From NCBI GenBank assembly GCA_002358875.1, contig DEPS01000147.1, positions 23,150-31,121 of the forward strand: 7,972 nucleotides of DNA. Reading direction: 5' to 3'. The DNA is from Lachnospiraceae bacterium UBA3386 (GTDB lineage Bacteria; Bacillota; Clostridia; Lachnospirales; Lachnospiraceae). Below the pieces are notes generated by a model, which was given only the letters and a program-made list of their open reading frames with translations, searched no databases and had not been told where the DNA came from. A program made the position numbers and the translations under genes. Positions 6,816-7,972 of this stretch are shown piece by piece; the first letter of the stretch is position 1; every line of letters starts with the position of its first letter.

Positions 6816-6831
6816 CCTGACCCCGGTCAGG
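6816..6831 (-). promoter_or_regulatory. Hairpin just downstream of bioY
   Basis: On the minus strand CCTGAC pairs with GTCAGG around a CGGG loop, 11 bp after the bioY stop codon. No T-tract follows, so it is not a full intrinsic terminator. It could protect the 3' end of the bioY mRNA, or serve as an operator 8 bp upstream of the murT -35 box. Confidence 0.45.
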
Positions 6832-6842
6832 CCTTCACTGCG

Positions 6843-7409
6843 TCAGTCGGTATCAAACCTCTGCAGGCGGCTGCGGAGATCAGGCCCCAATACTACCGCC
6901 GCGATCATCTTTACCAGGTCTCCCGGAATAAAAGGCAGGACGCCTGCGGCGAGAGCGGCATTAAATCCCATTCCGGTCTGGGCGGCAAGCCAGACCGTCC
7001 CGAACAGATAGCAGACGAGGGTCCCCACAGCCATACCGGCGAAATGTGCCACCCGGCTGTTCCAGTGTTCGATACTTATTCCGCAGCAGACAGCCATGAA
7101 TATAAAGCCGATCAGGTAACCTCCGGTGGGACCAAGGAGCTTCCCGGCCCCGCCTGTGAAGCCGGAGAAGACCGGCAGTCCCAGAAGGCCGATGAGCAGA
7201 TAGACGCAATAGCTGATGACACCGCGGCGGAAGCCGATTATATAGGCTGCGAAATAGATCACCAGGTTTGTCAGGGAGATCGGGACAGGGCTGATCGGTA
7301 TAGAGATCGAGAAGGGGGCGAGAATACAGGTGGCCGCCGCCATCATAGCGATCAGGACCATGGATTTTGTACTTACGATAGATGTTGTTTTTGCATGTGC
7401 TGTCTTCAT
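6843..7409 (-). CDS. bioY: Biotin transporter BioY (ECF substrate-binding component)
   Basis: The membrane protein that binds external biotin with high affinity and imports it, working with the shared ECF energizing module (EcfA1, EcfA2, EcfT), which is not in this window. It has 188 residues and about six membrane segments, the normal size for the family. Family signatures visible are I-S-P-V-P-I-S-L-T-N-L (39-49), G-L-L-G-L-P-V-F-S-G-F-T-G-G (74-87), G-P-T-G-G-Y-L-I-G-F (93-102) and P-F-I-P-G-D-L-V-K (159-167). The start is ATG at 7409 with AAAGGA (7415-7420) 5 nt upstream. The frame stays open to an ATG at 7508, but that start has no SD and would add 33 residues with no family match. It lies downstream of bioB, which fits shared biotin control, though I see no clear BirA operator. 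Confidence 0.95.
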   Translation of the reverse strand: MKTAHAKTTSIVSTKSMVLIAMMAAATCILAPFSISIPISPVPISLTNLVIYFAAYIIGFRRGVISYCVYLLIGLLGLPVFSGFTGGAGKLLGPTGGYLIGFIFMAVCCGISIEHWNSRVAHFAGMAVGTLVCYLFGTVWLAAQTGMGFNAALAAGVLPFIPGDLVKMIAAVVLGPDLRSRLQRFDTD

Positions 7410-7577
7410 GGCATTCCTTTCAGAAAAGAGTTCTTCAATATGACTTAGATGTATTAACAAAGCGGGATGGTGTATTGATGGAACAAGTTCTTTATAACAG
7501 GAAAGCATTAAAAATCTTTTTATCCAAGAACCTTTTTATCCGGTCAATACTGGCCGGACCTTTACCTCCCGGTCTTA
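7410..7577 (-). other. bioB-bioY intergenic region
   Basis: A 168-bp AT-rich gap. On the minus strand a hairpin TCCGG/CCGGA follows bioB (about 7542-7561), but AAAAA rather than a T-tract comes after it. A 10-bp direct repeat, GGATAAAAAG (minus strand; 7532-7541 and 7516-7525), lies next to it with a 16-bp period. TTTGTTAATA on the minus strand (near 7452-7461) resembles half of a BirA operator, without a convincing partner. No convincing promoter or small gene was seen. Confidence 0.4.
7516..7541. repeat. 10-bp direct repeat between bioB and bioY
   Basis: CTTTTTATCC occurs on the plus strand at 7516-7525 and again at 7532-7541, separated by six bases. The match is exact. Its role is unknown; chance in AT-rich DNA is possible. 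Confidence 0.5.
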
Positions 7578-7972
7578 TTATTTTTCTGCCGGAGCATCTT
7601 TAAGTGATCTTCCCATGCGGGTAAGCATGGCGCGGTCCTGGGCCGTATTATTGCCGACTGTCGTCAGCATATCTCCCGTCAGGGCCGCATTGGCTCCCGC
7701 GCGGAAAAGGATCTCTCCGCCGTCGTCAAAATAGCTGCGCCCTGCAGCGAGGCGGATGTATGCGGTCGGGTTCAGATAGCGGAAGAGCGCGACGATCCGG
7801 ACGATCTCTTCTTTGGAGAGCCGCGGCTGATGCTCCAGAGGGGTCCCCCGGACAGGTATCAGGAAATTGAGCGGGATGGAGTCGATCTCCATCTCTGCCA
7901 GCAGCAGCGCCATGTCGATACGGTCCTGCCAGGTCTCGCCCATACCAAGGATCCCGCCCCTCCAGAGTACGT
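7578..7972 (-). CDS. bioB: Biotin synthase BioB, C-terminal part (cut by window edge)
   Basis: The last 130 or so residues of a radical SAM enzyme that inserts sulfur into dethiobiotin to make biotin. The 5' end, with the CxxxCxxC iron-sulfur motif, lies beyond the window. Family signatures are clear: G-G-I-L-G-M-G-E-T-W-x-D-R; D-S-I-P-L-N-F-L-x-P-x-x-G-T-P-L; F-R-Y-L-N-P-T-A-Y-I-R-L-A-A-G-R, where the first Arg of R-L-A-A-G-R corresponds to the unusual Arg ligand of the [2Fe-2S] cluster known in Escherichia coli BioB; and G-A-N-A-A-L-T-G-D-M-L-T-T. The stop codon is TAA at 7580-7578. The first in-window residues are odd: V-L-W-R precedes G-G-I-L-G where a Cys-Ser is usual. bioY follows after 168 bp. 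No bioA, bioD or bioF is visible here. Confidence 0.93.
   Translation of the reverse strand, partial: VLWRGGILGMGETWQDRIDMALLLAEMEIDSIPLNFLIPVRGTPLEHQPRLSKEEIVRIVALFRYLNPTAYIRLAAGRSYFDDGGEILFRAGANAALTGDMLTTVGNNTAQDRAMLTRMGRSLKDAPAEK

Noticed and set aside
7425..7490. BirA biotin operator upstream of bioY
   Set aside because: TTTGTTAATA resembles one half-site, but no inverted partner occurs at the expected spacing of about 14-16 bp.
7410..7508. Longer bioY from ATG 7508
   Set aside because: No SD precedes 7508, and the 33 added residues do not resemble BioY. ATG 7409 has AAAGGA at 5-nt spacing.

Overview
All six genes lie on the minus strand, so transcription runs from high to low coordinates. 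Coding DNA is GC-rich and the gaps between genes are AT-rich. The MurT/GatD pair (lipid II amidation, a Gram-positive trait), the ECF-type biotin transporter BioY, Shine-Dalgarno (SD) led starts and a Cache-GGDEF / HD-GYP pair together suggest a moderately GC-rich member of the Clostridia. A Lachnospiraceae-like genome is the best guess, but this is inferred from gene content rather than measured.

Layout in the direction of transcription: (1) 7972-7578, the C-terminal part of biotin synthase BioB, cut by the window edge. (2) 7577-7410, a 168-bp gap with a hairpin and a 10-bp direct repeat. (3) 7409-6843, bioY. (4) 6842-6487, a regulatory gap with a hairpin just after bioY, a promoter with a perfect TTGACA box, and a hairpin flanked by T-tracts on both strands. 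(5) 6486-4921 murT and 4858-4109 gatD, separated by 62 bp that carry a 7-bp stem-loop touching the gatD SD. (6) 4108-3830, an AT-rich gap with a predicted promoter, two palindromes and a leader hairpin. (7) 3829-1454, a multi-domain membrane HD-GYP protein, followed after 17 bp by (8) 1435-14, a membrane Cache-GGDEF diguanylate cyclase.

There are three functional blocks. The biotin block makes and imports biotin. MurT and GatD form one enzyme that amidates the alpha-carboxyl of D-glutamate in lipid II. The HD-GYP and GGDEF genes are almost certainly co-transcribed and should break down and make cyclic di-GMP, each under its own membrane sensor.

I see no mobile element, CRISPR array, tRNA or rRNA, and no clearly new defence or biosynthetic system. 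The most interesting points are the transporter-like sensor domain and repeat tail of the HD-GYP protein, the missing inhibitory site in the GGDEF domain, and the murT leader, where a terminator-like hairpin and a possible 35-codon ORF sit between promoter and gene.
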